35,576 nucleotides of DNA from Prevotella sp. (GCA_017483185.1 JAFULM010000046.1:1-35576), one strand, 5' to 3'; counted from the first letter of the stretch, positions 1 to 8,727 are shown. The notes: generated by a model not told the origin, from the letters alone. Numbers and translations: made by a program.

Positions 1-83
1 AGGGGTTAGGGGTGGTTAGTCATCCATTATTATCCAAAACAATGATTTTCATATAGTTATTGTTTAACCACCCCTAACCCCTC
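1..83. repeat. family A inverted-repeat element, copy 1
   Basis: The ends are inverted copies (AGGGGTTAGGGGTGGTTA at the left, TAACCACCCCTAACCCCT at the right) around an AT-rich core. It is followed by a CCTTCGGAAGG palindrome and a tail similar to the one at 23725 onward. A related element lies at 23633-23707, but its core runs the other way relative to the shared right flank. The left end is cut by the window start, so the full extent is unknown. Confidence 0.75.
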
Positions 84-187
84 CTTCGGAAGGAGGGGAC
101 TAAGATTACACCACTTAAAGACTTCCTCAACGAGTTTTGCAGCACCCTCGTTGTAGATGGTTGTGTAGATGGGTTGTAGGCGAGGTT

Positions 188-244
188 GTTGAAAAAACAA
201 ACGGGTTTTGTTTTGTTATTCCCACGGTTTGAAGTATCTTTGCA
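188..244 (+). promoter_or_regulatory. rpoN promoter block, shared with argS
   Basis: The block contains a Bacteroidota promoter: TTTG at 212-215, a 19-nt gap, then TATCTTTG at 235-242, 24 nt before the rpoN ATG. By eye, about 50 of 57 positions match the argS promoter block at 18298-18353 (minus strand). An AAACAAAC motif at 195-202 with an imperfect GTTTTGTTT partner could be an operator; that part is inference. Confidence 0.75.
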
Positions 245-266
245 GAACATAAAACAACAAATCGCT

Positions 267-1784
267 ATGGCTCAAAGTCAGGTTCAGGTCGAAAAGCAGG
301 AACAGGCGCTCAGACAGACGCAAAACTTCTCGCAACAACAGCTGTTGCAGGCACAACTCGTCGAACTGCCGCTCAACCAACTCGTGGACCGCATCAACGC
401 CGAAATGGACGACAATCCGGCCCTCGAAGCCGCATCGCCCGACGACGGCATTGAGGCGGAACATGATGTCTATGACGACGGCAGAGGCAGCACAGACGAC
501 AGCAGCGACGATGATTTCGCCGCACGCACGGAGCGTGAGGAACGCATGTCGGCGCTGGACGAGGCCCTCAGCAGCATCGGACGCGACGACGAGGAACTGC
601 CCGTATATAGCGGCGGGCACAATCAGGCGGACGAACGCGAAGACATGGTCTATGGCGACACTGTCTCCTTCTACGACCAACTGAAGCAGCAGATGGCCGA
701 GACAGACATCGACGACCGCCGGCGCGAAATCATGGAATACCTCATCGGGTCGCTCGACGACGACGGACTGCTGCGCAAGACGTCCGACTCCATCGCCGAC
801 GAACTGACCATCTATCACGGCATGGACGTCACCGAGGCTGATGTCGAGGAGGTCGTCGGCATGCTTCAGGACTTCGACCCGCCGGGCATCGGTGCACGCA
901 CGCTTCAGGAATGTCTCCTGCTGCAGATCGCCCGTCGCCCGCCGTCACGTCTGAAGGACTTGATGGAGGAGGTGGTCAGCCACCACTTTGACGCTTTCAC
1001 GAAGAAACATTGGGACCGTCTGAGGTCGGCACTGTCGCTGACAGAGCTCCAGACGGAAACGCTGATTGCCGAACTGCGACGGCTCAACCCGAAACCCGGA
1101 GCGGCAATGGGCGAGACGGTGGGGCGCGGGATGCACCAGATCACGCCCGACTTCATCGTCGACACCAACGACGACGGCTCGGTGACATTTGCGCTCAACA
1201 CGGGAGACATCCCCGAGCTGCACGTCTCGCAGTCGTTTGCCGACACACTCAAGGAGTATCAGGACAACCGCGCCGGCATGAGCCGCCAGATGAAGGAAGC
1301 CCTGCTATACACGAAGAAGAAGGTCGAGGCCGCACAGGGATTCATCGAGGCCGTCAAGGTCCGCCGACGGACGCTCACCACGACGATGGAGGCCATCATC
1401 CACTGGCAGCACCGCTTCTTTGAAGACGGCGACGAGGCGTCGCTACGCCCGATGATTCTCAAGGACATCGCCGAGCGTACGGGGCTTGACATATCGACAA
1501 TATCGCGCGTGAGCAACAGCAAGTATGCACAGACGCGCTGGGGAACGTTCCCCCTGCGCCACTTCTTCAGCGACAGCTATGTCACGGAGAGCGGCGAGGA
1601 ACTGTCGACGCGCAGCATTAAGGCGGCGCTGAAGGACATCATCGACGCCGAAGACAAACGCAAGCCGCTCAACGACGACGCCATCCGCGAGCAGCTGGCG
1701 GCAAAGGGATATCCGATAGCGCGGCGCACGGTGGCGAAATATCGCGAGCAGTTGGGCATACCTATTGCGCGACTCAGAAAATAG
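267..1784 (+). CDS. rpoN: RNA polymerase sigma-54 factor RpoN
   Basis: This is sigma-54, which directs RNA polymerase to -24/-12 promoters that need an AAA+ activator. The N-terminal region I is glutamine- and leucine-rich (QQQLLQAQLVELPLNQLVDR). An acidic region II with many Asp residues follows, then the core-binding and DNA-binding domains. The extreme C-terminus carries the RpoN box ARRTVAKYRE. I chose the ATG at 267, giving 505 residues, because a longer frame opening with TTG at 186 would run through the promoter at 212-242 and adds residues unlike the family. The next gene starts 29 nt downstream, so the two may be cotranscribed. Identity is secure; the regulon cannot be read from this window. 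Confidence 0.96.
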   Translation: MAQSQVQVEKQEQALRQTQNFSQQQLLQAQLVELPLNQLVDRINAEMDDNPALEAASPDDGIEAEHDVYDDGRGSTDDSSDDDFAARTEREERMSALDEALSSIGRDDEELPVYSGGHNQADEREDMVYGDTVSFYDQLKQQMAETDIDDRRREIMEYLIGSLDDDGLLRKTSDSIADELTIYHGMDVTEADVEEVVGMLQDFDPPGIGARTLQECLLLQIARRPPSRLKDLMEEVVSHHFDAFTKKHWDRLRSALSLTELQTETLIAELRRLNPKPGAAMGETVGRGMHQITPDFIVDTNDDGSVTFALNTGDIPELHVSQSFADTLKEYQDNRAGMSRQMKEALLYTKKKVEAAQGFIEAVKVRRRTLTTTMEAIIHWQHRFFEDGDEASLRPMILKDIAERTGLDISTISRVSNSKYAQTRWGTFPLRHFFSDSYVTESGEELSTRSIKAALKDIIDAEDKRKPLNDDAIREQLAAKGYPIARRTVAKYREQLGIPIARLRK

Positions 1785-1813
1785 TTTCGGGTGAGAAAAC
1801 CTCAAAGACAAAG

Positions 1814-2485
1814 ATGCAGAACAATAATAATGCCCGGCGGCTCCCACATCTGAGAGTTCCGAGACGTTCACGGACCAAGACCATGATAGCGTCAGCCAAG
1901 ATGCTCAGTCTGCTGTTCATACCTTTCTATCTGCCATTAGTAGGGCTGATAGCATTGTTCGTGTTCAGCTACCTGAGCCTCCTGCCGTTGGCATACAAGG
2001 CGGTGGTGCTGGCGATAGTCGGCTTCTTCACCGTGGTGATGCCCACGGCGCTCATCCGTCTCTACCGCCGCTGCCAGGGATGGCGGCTCGCAGAACTGGA
2101 GCACAAGGAACGGCGCATGGTGCCCTACGTGATCTCCATCATGTGCTATTTCTCCTGCGTCTACTTCATGGAGCGCATGCACATCCCCCATTTCATGGGC
2201 AGCATCGTCATCGCGGCACTGGTCATCCAGATAGTCTGTGCGGTGGTCAACGCGTGGTGGAAGATAAGCATACACACGGCGGCCATCGGTGGCGTGGCGG
2301 GAGCGCTGTTCTCATTTGCCGAGATATTCGGTTTCAATCCGGTCTGGTGGCTCTGCATCGTCTTCCTCGTGGCCGGCCTGCTCGGCACCAGCCGCATGAT
2401 GCTGCGCCAGAACTCACTGTCACAGGTAGTCGGCGGCTTCTGCATCGGTGCCGTATGCTCGGCCGTGACGATATTGGTGAATTAG
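1814..2485 (+). CDS. PAP2-like integral membrane protein, apparently lacking a catalytic His
   Basis: A 223-residue protein with about six hydrophobic segments resembling the PAP2 (type 2 phosphatidic acid phosphatase) superfamily as found in Bacteroidota. Motif-like remnants are KERRMVP near residue 97, SIHTAAIGG around residue 154, and SRMMLRQNSLSQVVGG from residue 193. In active PAP2 enzymes the last motif is SRxxxxxHxxxD; here the His position is Asn and the Asp position is Gln, so phosphatase activity is doubtful. An alternative start is Met24 (nt 1883), which would remove a basic, asparagine-rich leader. It lies just after rpoN on the same strand. The fold call is moderate; substrate and role are unknown. 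Confidence 0.7.
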   Translation: MQNNNNARRLPHLRVPRRSRTKTMIASAKMLSLLFIPFYLPLVGLIALFVFSYLSLLPLAYKAVVLAIVGFFTVVMPTALIRLYRRCQGWRLAELEHKERRMVPYVISIMCYFSCVYFMERMHIPHFMGSIVIAALVIQIVCAVVNAWWKISIHTAAIGGVAGALFSFAEIFGFNPVWWLCIVFLVAGLLGTSRMMLRQNSLSQVVGGFCIGAVCSAVTILVN

Positions 2486-2501
2486 AATATAACTAAGGTC
2501 C

Positions 2502-2555
2502 TTAAAGTCATTAAAGACATTAAAGACCTTAAAGACCTTAAAGTCATTAAAAGCA
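2502..2555 (+). repeat. six 9-bp tandem repeats upstream of purE
   Basis: Units are TTAAAGTCA, TTAAAGACA, TTAAAGACC (twice), TTAAAGTCA and TTAAAAGCA. The array ends 10 nt before the purE start, so it would sit in the mRNA leader and overlap the ribosome-binding region. A related array precedes the OPT transporter gene at 5956-6000. Confidence 0.9.
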
Positions 2556-2565
2556 AAAAAAGAAT

Positions 2566-3072
2566 ATGAACCCATCAGTAAGTATAATCATGGGCAGCAC
2601 AAGCGACCTGCCCGTCATGGAAAAAGCCTGCAAGTTCCTCAACGACATGCAGGTGCCGTTTGAAGTCAATGCCCTTTCGGCCCATCGCACCCCCGACGCC
2701 GTCGAGGAGTTTGCACGTGGCGCGAAGGAGCGCGGTGTGAAAGTGATCATTGCCGGAGCCGGCATGGCAGCCGCATTGCCCGGTGTCATTGCTGCCTCGA
2801 CGACACTGCCGGTCATCGGTGTGCCCATCAAGGGGATGCTCGACGGACTGGACGCCATGCTCAGCATCATCCAGATGCCTCCCGGAATACCCGTCGCAAC
2901 AGTCGGTGTCAACGGTGCGCAGAACGCCGCCATATTGGCCGTGGAGATGATGGCACTGGCCGATGAAGCCCTCGCCGCCCGCCTTGCGGAGTTCAAGAAC
3001 GGACTGAAAGAGAAGATAGAGAAGGCCAACAAGGATTTGGCCGAAGTGAAATATGAGTTTAAAACTAATTAA
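2566..3072 (+). CDS. purE: N5-carboxyaminoimidazole ribonucleotide mutase PurE
   Basis: Class I PurE interconverts N5-CAIR and CAIR in de novo purine synthesis, in the cytoplasm. The 168-residue protein has the typical length and motifs: IIMGSTSDLPVM at the N-terminus, SAHRTP, AGAGMAAALPGV, and the conserved GVPIKGMLDGLDAMLSIIQM stretch. The ATG at 2566 follows a short tandem-repeat array. No purK is in this window, though a class I enzyme normally depends on it. The next gene, ispG, follows after an 88-nt spacer that contains a hairpin. Confidence 0.97.
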   Translation: MNPSVSIIMGSTSDLPVMEKACKFLNDMQVPFEVNALSAHRTPDAVEEFARGAKERGVKVIIAGAGMAAALPGVIAASTTLPVIGVPIKGMLDGLDAMLSIIQMPPGIPVATVGVNGAQNAAILAVEMMALADEALAARLAEFKNGLKEKIEKANKDLAEVKYEFKTN

Positions 3073-3075
3073 GAG

Positions 3076-3127
3076 TGAAACACACGGTAGGGACATATTC
3101 TTGTATTTGTCCCTACCGTGTGTTTCA
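3076..3127. repeat. family C hairpin, collapsed copy between purE and ispG
   Basis: Perfect 20-bp arms (3076-3095 and 3108-3127) flank a 12-nt loop. The GTAGGGACATATTCTTGTAT text is the same as in the full family C element at 5249-5394, but the inner GGCGG part and the 29-nt centre are missing. A CATTTTGACACAC flank follows, as at 5380-5392. It may attenuate transcription between purE and ispG. Confidence 0.85.
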
Positions 3128-3160
3128 TACGCATTTTGACACACTCTCTTCATTTTTATT

Positions 3161-5236
3161 ATGACAGACCTGTTCAACTATACCCGCCGCCAGTCGTCCG
3201 TCGTCCGGATTGGCAACACGCCGCTCGGCGGTGACAACCCGATACGCATACAGTCGATGACGACCACGCCGACGACTGACACCGACAGCTCCGTGGCACA
3301 GTCGGAGCGCATCATCGACGCCGGCGGTGAATATGTGCGGCTCACCACGCAGGGCGTCCGGGAAGCCGAGAACCTGAAGAACATCAGCAGCCGGCTGCGT
3401 GCCGACGGTTATGACGCCCCCATCGTGGCCGACGTCCACTTCAATCCCAATGTGGCCGACGTGGCTGCGCTGTACGCCGGAAAGGTGCGCATCAATCCCG
3501 GCAACTACGTCGACCCCGCCCGGACTTTCCGCCAGCTGGAATACACGGATGAGGAATATGCCGCCGAATTGAAGAAAATAGAGGAACGCTTCGTTCCTTT
3601 CCTGAATATATGCCGCGAACACGGCACGGCCATTCGCATCGGAGTCAACCACGGTTCGCTCTCCGACCGCATCATGTCGCGCTATGGCGACACGCCGGAG
3701 GGCATCGTGGAGAGCTGCATGGAGTTTCTGCGCATCTGCCGCCGCGAGCGGTTTGACGACGTCGTCATCTCCATCAAGGCCAGCAACACCGTCGTCATGG
3801 TGCGCTCGGTGCGCCTGCTCGTCGACACAATGGAGCGCGAGGGTATGAACTATCCGCTTCATCTCGGCGTCACGGAAGCCGGCGAAGGAGAAGACGGACG
3901 CATCAAGAGTGCCGTAGGCATCGGTGCACTGCTCGCCGACGGCATCGGCGACACCATCCGCGTGTCGCTCAGCGAGGAGCCCGAGGCCGAGATTCCGGTC
4001 GCCCGCCACCTCGTCGACTACATCTCGCAGCGTGCCGGCCACACCATGATTCCGGCCGAACCATGTGCCGACTTCGACTGGCTTCGTCCCGAGCGCCGCG
4101 TGACCAAAGCCGTGGCAAACATCGGCGGCAACAATGTGCCGGTCGTAGTGGGAGCCCCCCTCAATCCCCCCAAAGGGGGAAGCCCTGCGGATGAAGCAGA
4201 AAAGAGCATGGTTGCTGATGCGGCAAAGGAGACGCCGAGCGTCATGCCGGACTATATATATATAGGTGGAAAGCTGCCCGACAATCCCGAGGCCGGCCGC
4301 AAATATATCGTGGACTTCGATACTTTTGTCAATATGACGAGGAGTGAGAAGTGTGGAGTGAGGAGTGAGAATAGCAGCTGCGTTGTTACATCAACTGCCG
4401 GCATGTCGGATGGCGTGTCAGACAATTCTCCCTCCTCCCTCCTCCCTCTTCCCTCCTCGTCCCTCTACCCCATCTTCCCCCATACAGCCATGCCGTTCAT
4501 AGGCAGCGTCAAGGCCGACGTGAAGTTCCTTGTGCTCCAGTATGGTGTTCCGGCGGAGGAATATGTGGCTTGTCTGAAAGCCCATCCGGAGGTCGTTGTG
4601 GTCTGCATGAGCAACCACAAGAACCGTCTCGGAGAGCAGCGCGCACTCATCCACGAGATGACGGCGGCGGGACTGACCAACCCCGTGATAGTCTGTCAGA
4701 TGTACCGGCACGGCACCGAGGAGAAGAATAACGGTGCCGAAAGTAATAACACGGACGGTGCCGAAGACAAAAAGAACTACGCCGAGGCCAAGAGCGACTT
4801 CCAGCTGGAGGCCGCCGCCGACATGGGAGCGCTGATGTTCGACGGTCTTTGCGACGGCATCTGGCTGATGAACGACGGCGATCTGGACGCGCAGGACATC
4901 TGCGACACGGCCTTCGGCATACTCCAGGCCGCACGGCTGCGCACGTCCAAGACCGAATATATCAGCTGCCCGGGCTGCGGTCGCACGCTCTACGACCTGC
5001 GCTCGACCATCGCCCGCATCAAGGCTGCGACGTCCCACATGAAGGGATTGAAGATCGGCATCATGGGATGTATCGTCAACGGCCCGGGCGAAATGGCCGA
5101 TGCCGACTACGGTTACGTCGGTGCGGGCCGCGGACGGATTTCCCTGTACCGCAGGAAAGAATGTGTGGCGAAGAACATTCCCGAGGCGGAGGCTGTCGAA
5201 CGGCTGCTCGAACTGATAGCCGCCGACGCCAAATAA
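3161..5236 (+). CDS. ispG: 4-hydroxy-3-methylbut-2-enyl diphosphate synthase IspG (GcpE), long form
   Basis: IspG converts MEcPP to HMBPP in the MEP isoprenoid pathway using a [4Fe-4S] cluster. The N-terminal TIM barrel opens with RRQSSVVRIGNTPLGGDNPI. The C-terminal cluster domain has Cys603 and Cys606 (SCPGCGRTLYDL), Cys637 and Glu644 (GCIVNGPGEMADADYG). Bacteroidota, Chlamydiae and plants have a long form with an extra domain between the two; this one, at 691 residues, is longer again. Three low-complexity stretches stand out: residues about 331-345, encoded by a palindromic repeat (4151-4190); about 391-445, encoded by purine-rich then pyrimidine-rich tracts (4330-4480); and about 522-545, rich in Asn, Glu and Lys. 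All keep the frame. The ATG at 3161 opens the conserved N-terminus. Confidence 0.96.
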   Translation: MTDLFNYTRRQSSVVRIGNTPLGGDNPIRIQSMTTTPTTDTDSSVAQSERIIDAGGEYVRLTTQGVREAENLKNISSRLRADGYDAPIVADVHFNPNVADVAALYAGKVRINPGNYVDPARTFRQLEYTDEEYAAELKKIEERFVPFLNICREHGTAIRIGVNHGSLSDRIMSRYGDTPEGIVESCMEFLRICRRERFDDVVISIKASNTVVMVRSVRLLVDTMEREGMNYPLHLGVTEAGEGEDGRIKSAVGIGALLADGIGDTIRVSLSEEPEAEIPVARHLVDYISQRAGHTMIPAEPCADFDWLRPERRVTKAVANIGGNNVPVVVGAPLNPPKGGSPADEAEKSMVADAAKETPSVMPDYIYIGGKLPDNPEAGRKYIVDFDTFVNMTRSEKCGVRSENSSCVVTSTAGMSDGVSDNSPSSLLPLPSSSLYPIFPHTAMPFIGSVKADVKFLVLQYGVPAEEYVACLKAHPEVVVVCMSNHKNRLGEQRALIHEMTAAGLTNPVIVCQMYRHGTEEKNNGAESNNTDGAEDKKNYAEAKSDFQLEAAADMGALMFDGLCDGIWLMNDGDLDAQDICDTAFGILQAARLRTSKTEYISCPGCGRTLYDLRSTIARIKAATSHMKGLKIGIMGCIVNGPGEMADADYGYVGAGRGRISLYRRKECVAKNIPEAEAVERLLELIAADAK
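4151..4190 (+). repeat. family P palindromic repeat inside ispG
   Basis: The text AGCCCCCCTCAATCCCCC, then a CCCCCCAAAGGGGG palindrome, then AAGCCCTGCGG, closely matches the blocks inside the helicase gene at 29250-29318. Here it is translated as a Pro/Gly-rich linker (APLNPPKGGSPADEA) without breaking the frame. Confidence 0.9.
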
Positions 5237-5248
5237 TGATTTTACGGA

Positions 5249-5394
5249 GGGTGTATCAAATGCAACGGAAGCACATTGTAGGGACATATTCTTGTATTTG
5301 TCCGCCTATAACGAGTTGGTAATCCACAGTTGTTTGGCGGACAAATACAAGAATATGTCCCTACAATGTGCTTCCGTTGCATTTTGACACACCC
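5249..5394. repeat. family C inverted-repeat element, full copy 1
   Basis: Arms at 5249-5306 and 5336-5394 are complementary over about 58 bp with one mismatch and one indel, and enclose a 29-nt centre. The inner arm reads TGTAGGGACATATTCTTGTA. The centre (5307-5335) resembles that of the copy at 23503-23627. The ends read GGGTGTATCAAA and TTTTGACACACCC. It lies between ispG and the C_GCAxxG_C_C gene. Confidence 0.93.
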
Positions 5395-5441
5395 TTTTCA
5401 CGTTATAACAACCAATTGAAGCAATCATAACAGACATCTGT

Positions 5442-5948
5442 ATGGAACCGAAGAAGATTGATTATAGCGACCGCGTGCGCCGCGCCGAAGAGCTTTTCAT
5501 GGCCGGATACAACTGTTCCCAGTCAGTCGTGGCGGCCTTTGCCGACCTCTACGGCTACACCGAGGAACAGGCGCTGAAGGTCAGTGCGGGCTTGGGTGGC
5601 GGCATCGGCCGCATGAGAATGACCTGCGGAGCGGCCTGTGGCATGGCCGTGCTGGCCGGAATGGACTGCGGGTCAGCCGTGGCTGGCGACCGCGAGGGCA
5701 AATCGGCCAACTATCGGGTCGTCCAGCAGCTGATGGGCGAGTTCCGCGAACTCTATGGGACGCTCGTCTGCGCAGAGCTGCTTAAGCTCAAGCGCGACGC
5801 CCCGCTGAGCTACGAGGCCAGCGAGCGCACGGCCGAATACTACCGCACGCGGCCTTGTGTCAAGCAGGTTGTGGCAGCAGCGAGGATATTCGCCGACTAT
5901 CTGGAGCAGAAACAGAACGGCCAAAAGGAGCAGACCACCGTCGGATGA
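5442..5948 (+). CDS. C_GCAxxG_C_C family protein
   Basis: A 168-residue, probably cytoplasmic protein of the family named for its conserved Cys pattern (redox-associated, function unestablished). Visible cysteines are Cys25 (GYNCSQSV), Cys62 and Cys66 (MTCGAACGMAVL), Cys76, Cys110 (GTLVCAELL) and Cys139 (RPCVKQVV). Gly-rich SAGLGGGIGRMRM precedes the CGAAC motif. The spacing suggests disulfide or metal/cofactor binding, but this is inference. It lies downstream of ispG beyond a family C element and upstream of the OPT transporter. Confidence 0.88.
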   Translation: MEPKKIDYSDRVRRAEELFMAGYNCSQSVVAAFADLYGYTEEQALKVSAGLGGGIGRMRMTCGAACGMAVLAGMDCGSAVAGDREGKSANYRVVQQLMGEFRELYGTLVCAELLKLKRDAPLSYEASERTAEYYRTRPCVKQVVAAARIFADYLEQKQNGQKEQTTVG

Positions 5949-5955
5949 AGCGACC

Positions 5956-6000
5956 TTAAAGACTTTAAGGACCTTAAAGACCTTAAGGACCTTAAAGCAA
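5956..6000 (+). repeat. five 9-bp tandem repeats upstream of the OPT gene
   Basis: Units are TTAAAGACT, TTAAGGACC, TTAAAGACC, TTAAGGACC and TTAAAGCAA. The array ends 28 nt before the OPT start and is the same family as the purE leader array at 2502-2555. Confidence 0.9.
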
Positions 6001-6028
6001 TAAAGCAGAAACAAAACAACAACAGATA

Positions 6029-8017
6029 ATGAAAAAAGACGAAAAAGACATGATGCAGCTGCCGGAGAACGCCTTCCGCGAGCTGCACGAAGGAGAGAAT
6101 TATGAACCGATGATGAGTCCGCGGGAACAGTATCCCGAGGTCAACGCATGGTCGGTGACGTGGGGAGTGCTGATGGCCATGCTGTTCTCGGCCGCCGCAG
6201 CCTACCTCGGACTGAAGGTGGGACAGGTCTTCGAGGCCGCCATTCCCATCGCAATCATCGCCGTCGGCGTTTCGGCGGCCGCCAAGCGCAACCGTGCGTT
6301 GGGCGAGAATGTCATCATCCAGAGCATCGGCGCCTGCTCCGGTGCGGTCGTGGCGGGCGCCATATTCACCCTGCCGGCCATCTACATCCTGCAGGCCAAG
6401 TATCCCGAGATGAGCGCGTCGTTCATCAAGATATTCATCTCGTCGCTCCTGGGCGGTATCATCGGCATACTGTTCCTCATTCCGTTCCGCAAATATTTCG
6501 TCAGCGACATGCACGGCAAATATCCCTTCCCCGAGGCGACGGCCACCACTCAGGTGCTCGTCAGCGGAACCAAGGGCGGCAATCAGGCCAAGCCTCTGCT
6601 GCTGGCCGGACTCGTCGGAGGACTCTACGACTTCATCGTGGCCACATTCGGATGGTGGAACGAGAACGTGACGTCGCGCATGGTGGGCATCGGTGAGACA
6701 CTGGCCGAGCGCGCCAAACTCGTCTTCAAGGTCAACACGGGAGCCGCCGTGCTCGGTCTGGGCTATATCGTCGGCCTCAAATATGCGCTCATCATCTGCC
6801 TCGGCTCACTGGCCGTGTGGTGGCTGGTCGTTCCGGGCATGTCGATCGTGTTCCACGACACCGTGCTCAACGCATGGGACCCGACGATTGCGAAGACCGT
6901 CGGCGAGATGAGCCCGGAGGAGATTTTCCGCGCCTACGGCAAGTCGATAGGCATCGGTGCCATCGCTATGGCCGGCATCATCGGCATCATCAAGTCGTGG
7001 AGCATCATCAAGGGCGCCGTCAGTCTGGCCGCACGCGAGATGAAAGGCGGCAACGCCGGCGACGAGAAAGCGCAACTGCGCACACAGCGTGACATCTCAT
7101 TCCGCTTCATAGCCATCGCTTCCATTGCCACAATCATCATCACCTTCCTTTTCTTCTGGTTCGGCGTCATGGACGGCAACATGCTCTTCGCCCTCGTGGC
7201 CATCGTGCTTGTGGCCGTGATAGCCTTCCTCTTCACGACCGTGGCGGCCAACGCCATCGCCATCGTCGGCAGCAATCCCGTGTCGGGCATGACGCTGATG
7301 ACGCTCATCCTTGCTTCCGTCGTCATGGTGGGCGTCGGACTGAAGGGTACGGGCGGCATGGTGGCCGCGCTGATCATGGGCGGTGTCGTCTGCACGGCAC
7401 TGTCGATGGCCGGCTCGTTCATCACCGACCTGAAAATCGGCTACTGGCTCGGCACTACGCCGCGCAAGCAGGAGTCATGGAAGTTCCTCGGCACGCTCGT
7501 CTCGGCGGCTACCGTCGGCGGCGTGATGATGCTGCTGAACGAGACCTACGGTTTCGCCAGCGGCCAGCTCGCAGCACCGCAGGCCAACGCAATGGCCGCC
7601 GTCATAGACCCGCTGATGAACGGCATCGGCGCGCCGTGGGTACTCTACGGCATCGGCGCCGTGCTGGCCATCGTGCTCACGTGGTGCAAGATTCCGGCTC
7701 TGGCCTTTGCCCTCGGTATGTTCATCCCGATGGAACTCAACGTTCCGCTCGTCGTCGGCGGTGCCATCAACTGGTATGTCACGACCCGCACGAAGGACGA
7801 GAAAGCGAACAAGGAGCGCGGCGAGATGGGCAATCTGATTGCCTCGGGCTTCATTGCCGGCGGTGCGCTGATGGGCGTCGTGAGCGCCATCCTGCGCTTC
7901 GGCGGTGTCACCTTCGAGTATGACACATGGTGGGCCAACCCGCTGTCCGAACTGTGCTCGCTCGCAGCCTACATCCTGCTGATAGCATATTTCATCAGAG
8001 CAACGAAGACAAAATAA
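6029..8017 (+). CDS. OPT family oligopeptide transporter
   Basis: A 662-residue inner-membrane protein of the OPT (oligopeptide transporter) superfamily, a secondary transporter group moving peptides or metal chelates. About 15 hydrophobic segments are visible. The N-terminal segment has the family's YLGLKVGQVFEAAIPIAI, followed by GENVIIQSIGACSGAVVAGA. The second half holds IVGSNPVSGMTLMTL, matching the conserved NPxSG motif, and LKIGYWLGTTPRKQ. Length is typical of bacterial members. The substrate cannot be read from sequence. The gene follows a 9-bp tandem-repeat leader and ends before a strong hairpin at 8069-8139. Confidence 0.93.
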   Translation: MKKDEKDMMQLPENAFRELHEGENYEPMMSPREQYPEVNAWSVTWGVLMAMLFSAAAAYLGLKVGQVFEAAIPIAIIAVGVSAAAKRNRALGENVIIQSIGACSGAVVAGAIFTLPAIYILQAKYPEMSASFIKIFISSLLGGIIGILFLIPFRKYFVSDMHGKYPFPEATATTQVLVSGTKGGNQAKPLLLAGLVGGLYDFIVATFGWWNENVTSRMVGIGETLAERAKLVFKVNTGAAVLGLGYIVGLKYALIICLGSLAVWWLVVPGMSIVFHDTVLNAWDPTIAKTVGEMSPEEIFRAYGKSIGIGAIAMAGIIGIIKSWSIIKGAVSLAAREMKGGNAGDEKAQLRTQRDISFRFIAIASIATIIITFLFFWFGVMDGNMLFALVAIVLVAVIAFLFTTVAANAIAIVGSNPVSGMTLMTLILASVVMVGVGLKGTGGMVAALIMGGVVCTALSMAGSFITDLKIGYWLGTTPRKQESWKFLGTLVSAATVGGVMMLLNETYGFASGQLAAPQANAMAAVIDPLMNGIGAPWVLYGIGAVLAIVLTWCKIPALAFALGMFIPMELNVPLVVGGAINWYVTTRTKDEKANKERGEMGNLIASGFIAGGALMGVVSAILRFGGVTFEYDTWWANPLSELCSLAAYILLIAYFIRATKTK

Positions 8018-8068
8018 CCGGAAAGCCCCCAACCCTCCCAAGGAAGGGAGCCTGTATTACTCTTTATC

Positions 8069-8139
8069 AATATCAACGCAAAGGCCGCAAAGACGCGAAG
8101 CAACTCTCTTCATGTCTTTGCGGCCTTTGCGTTGATATT
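8069..8139 (+). terminator. 26-bp-stem hairpin after the OPT gene (family D)
   Basis: Arms at 8069-8094 and 8114-8139 are fully complementary; the core reads CGCAAAGGCCGCAAAGAC. The text is the CGCAAAG type seen again at 31197-31272. It starts 52 nt after the OPT stop and probably ends or stabilises that transcript, although no clear U-tract follows. Confidence 0.7.
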
Positions 8140-8727
8140 ATGGTTCCCTTATGCAAGATTCCTATTATTTTAGGAAATCACCTTTTGCCATATTCGCGTG
8201 TTGCTGACGGCGATTACAATCGCGCAATGTTCGGTCACGGACGATGACAGTTATGATCGGAGAAAGGCTATTCCTGTCACAATAATATCAAAAATTTAAC
8301 ACTTCAGATTCTGAATTCCGAAGAGCGAAAAAGCTGAAATCTTGACAAAAAGACGCCGTTTTTTGCCATCGAAAATGTCGGGGCCGACCAAGGAGGGCCT
8401 CCCGGGGTCGCAACGGGCACGCCGTTGGAGGACAACGAGCACGCCGCCGCGATGCAACGGGCGCCCCGTTGCGATGCCGTAAGGGCCTTACGGCAAAAAG
8501 GAAACGAACGAAGAGATTGCACACTTCGAGCGAAAACGTCATAACACACTGATGCTCAGACGACAAGAAATGCACGTCGAAAAATCGCAAATTTGCGCCC
8601 GTTGGGCAATAATTTCAGAATATCGTAAAAATCTCAAGGCTTTTGTCATAATAATTCCGAGTTTTTAACACTTCGGATTTTCACTTGATGCGGCATGCCT
8701 GAGAAGTGACAGGAAGCAGACAATACA

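Noticed and set aside
186-266. N-terminal extension of RpoN from a TTG codon
   Set aside because: The promoter lies inside this stretch, and the extension resembles the untranslated argS upstream sequence in the same frame.
8288-8590. short minus-strand open frames of 81-100 codons in the repeat block
   Set aside because: They are coded by GC-rich palindromic repeats, with no start signal and no domain.
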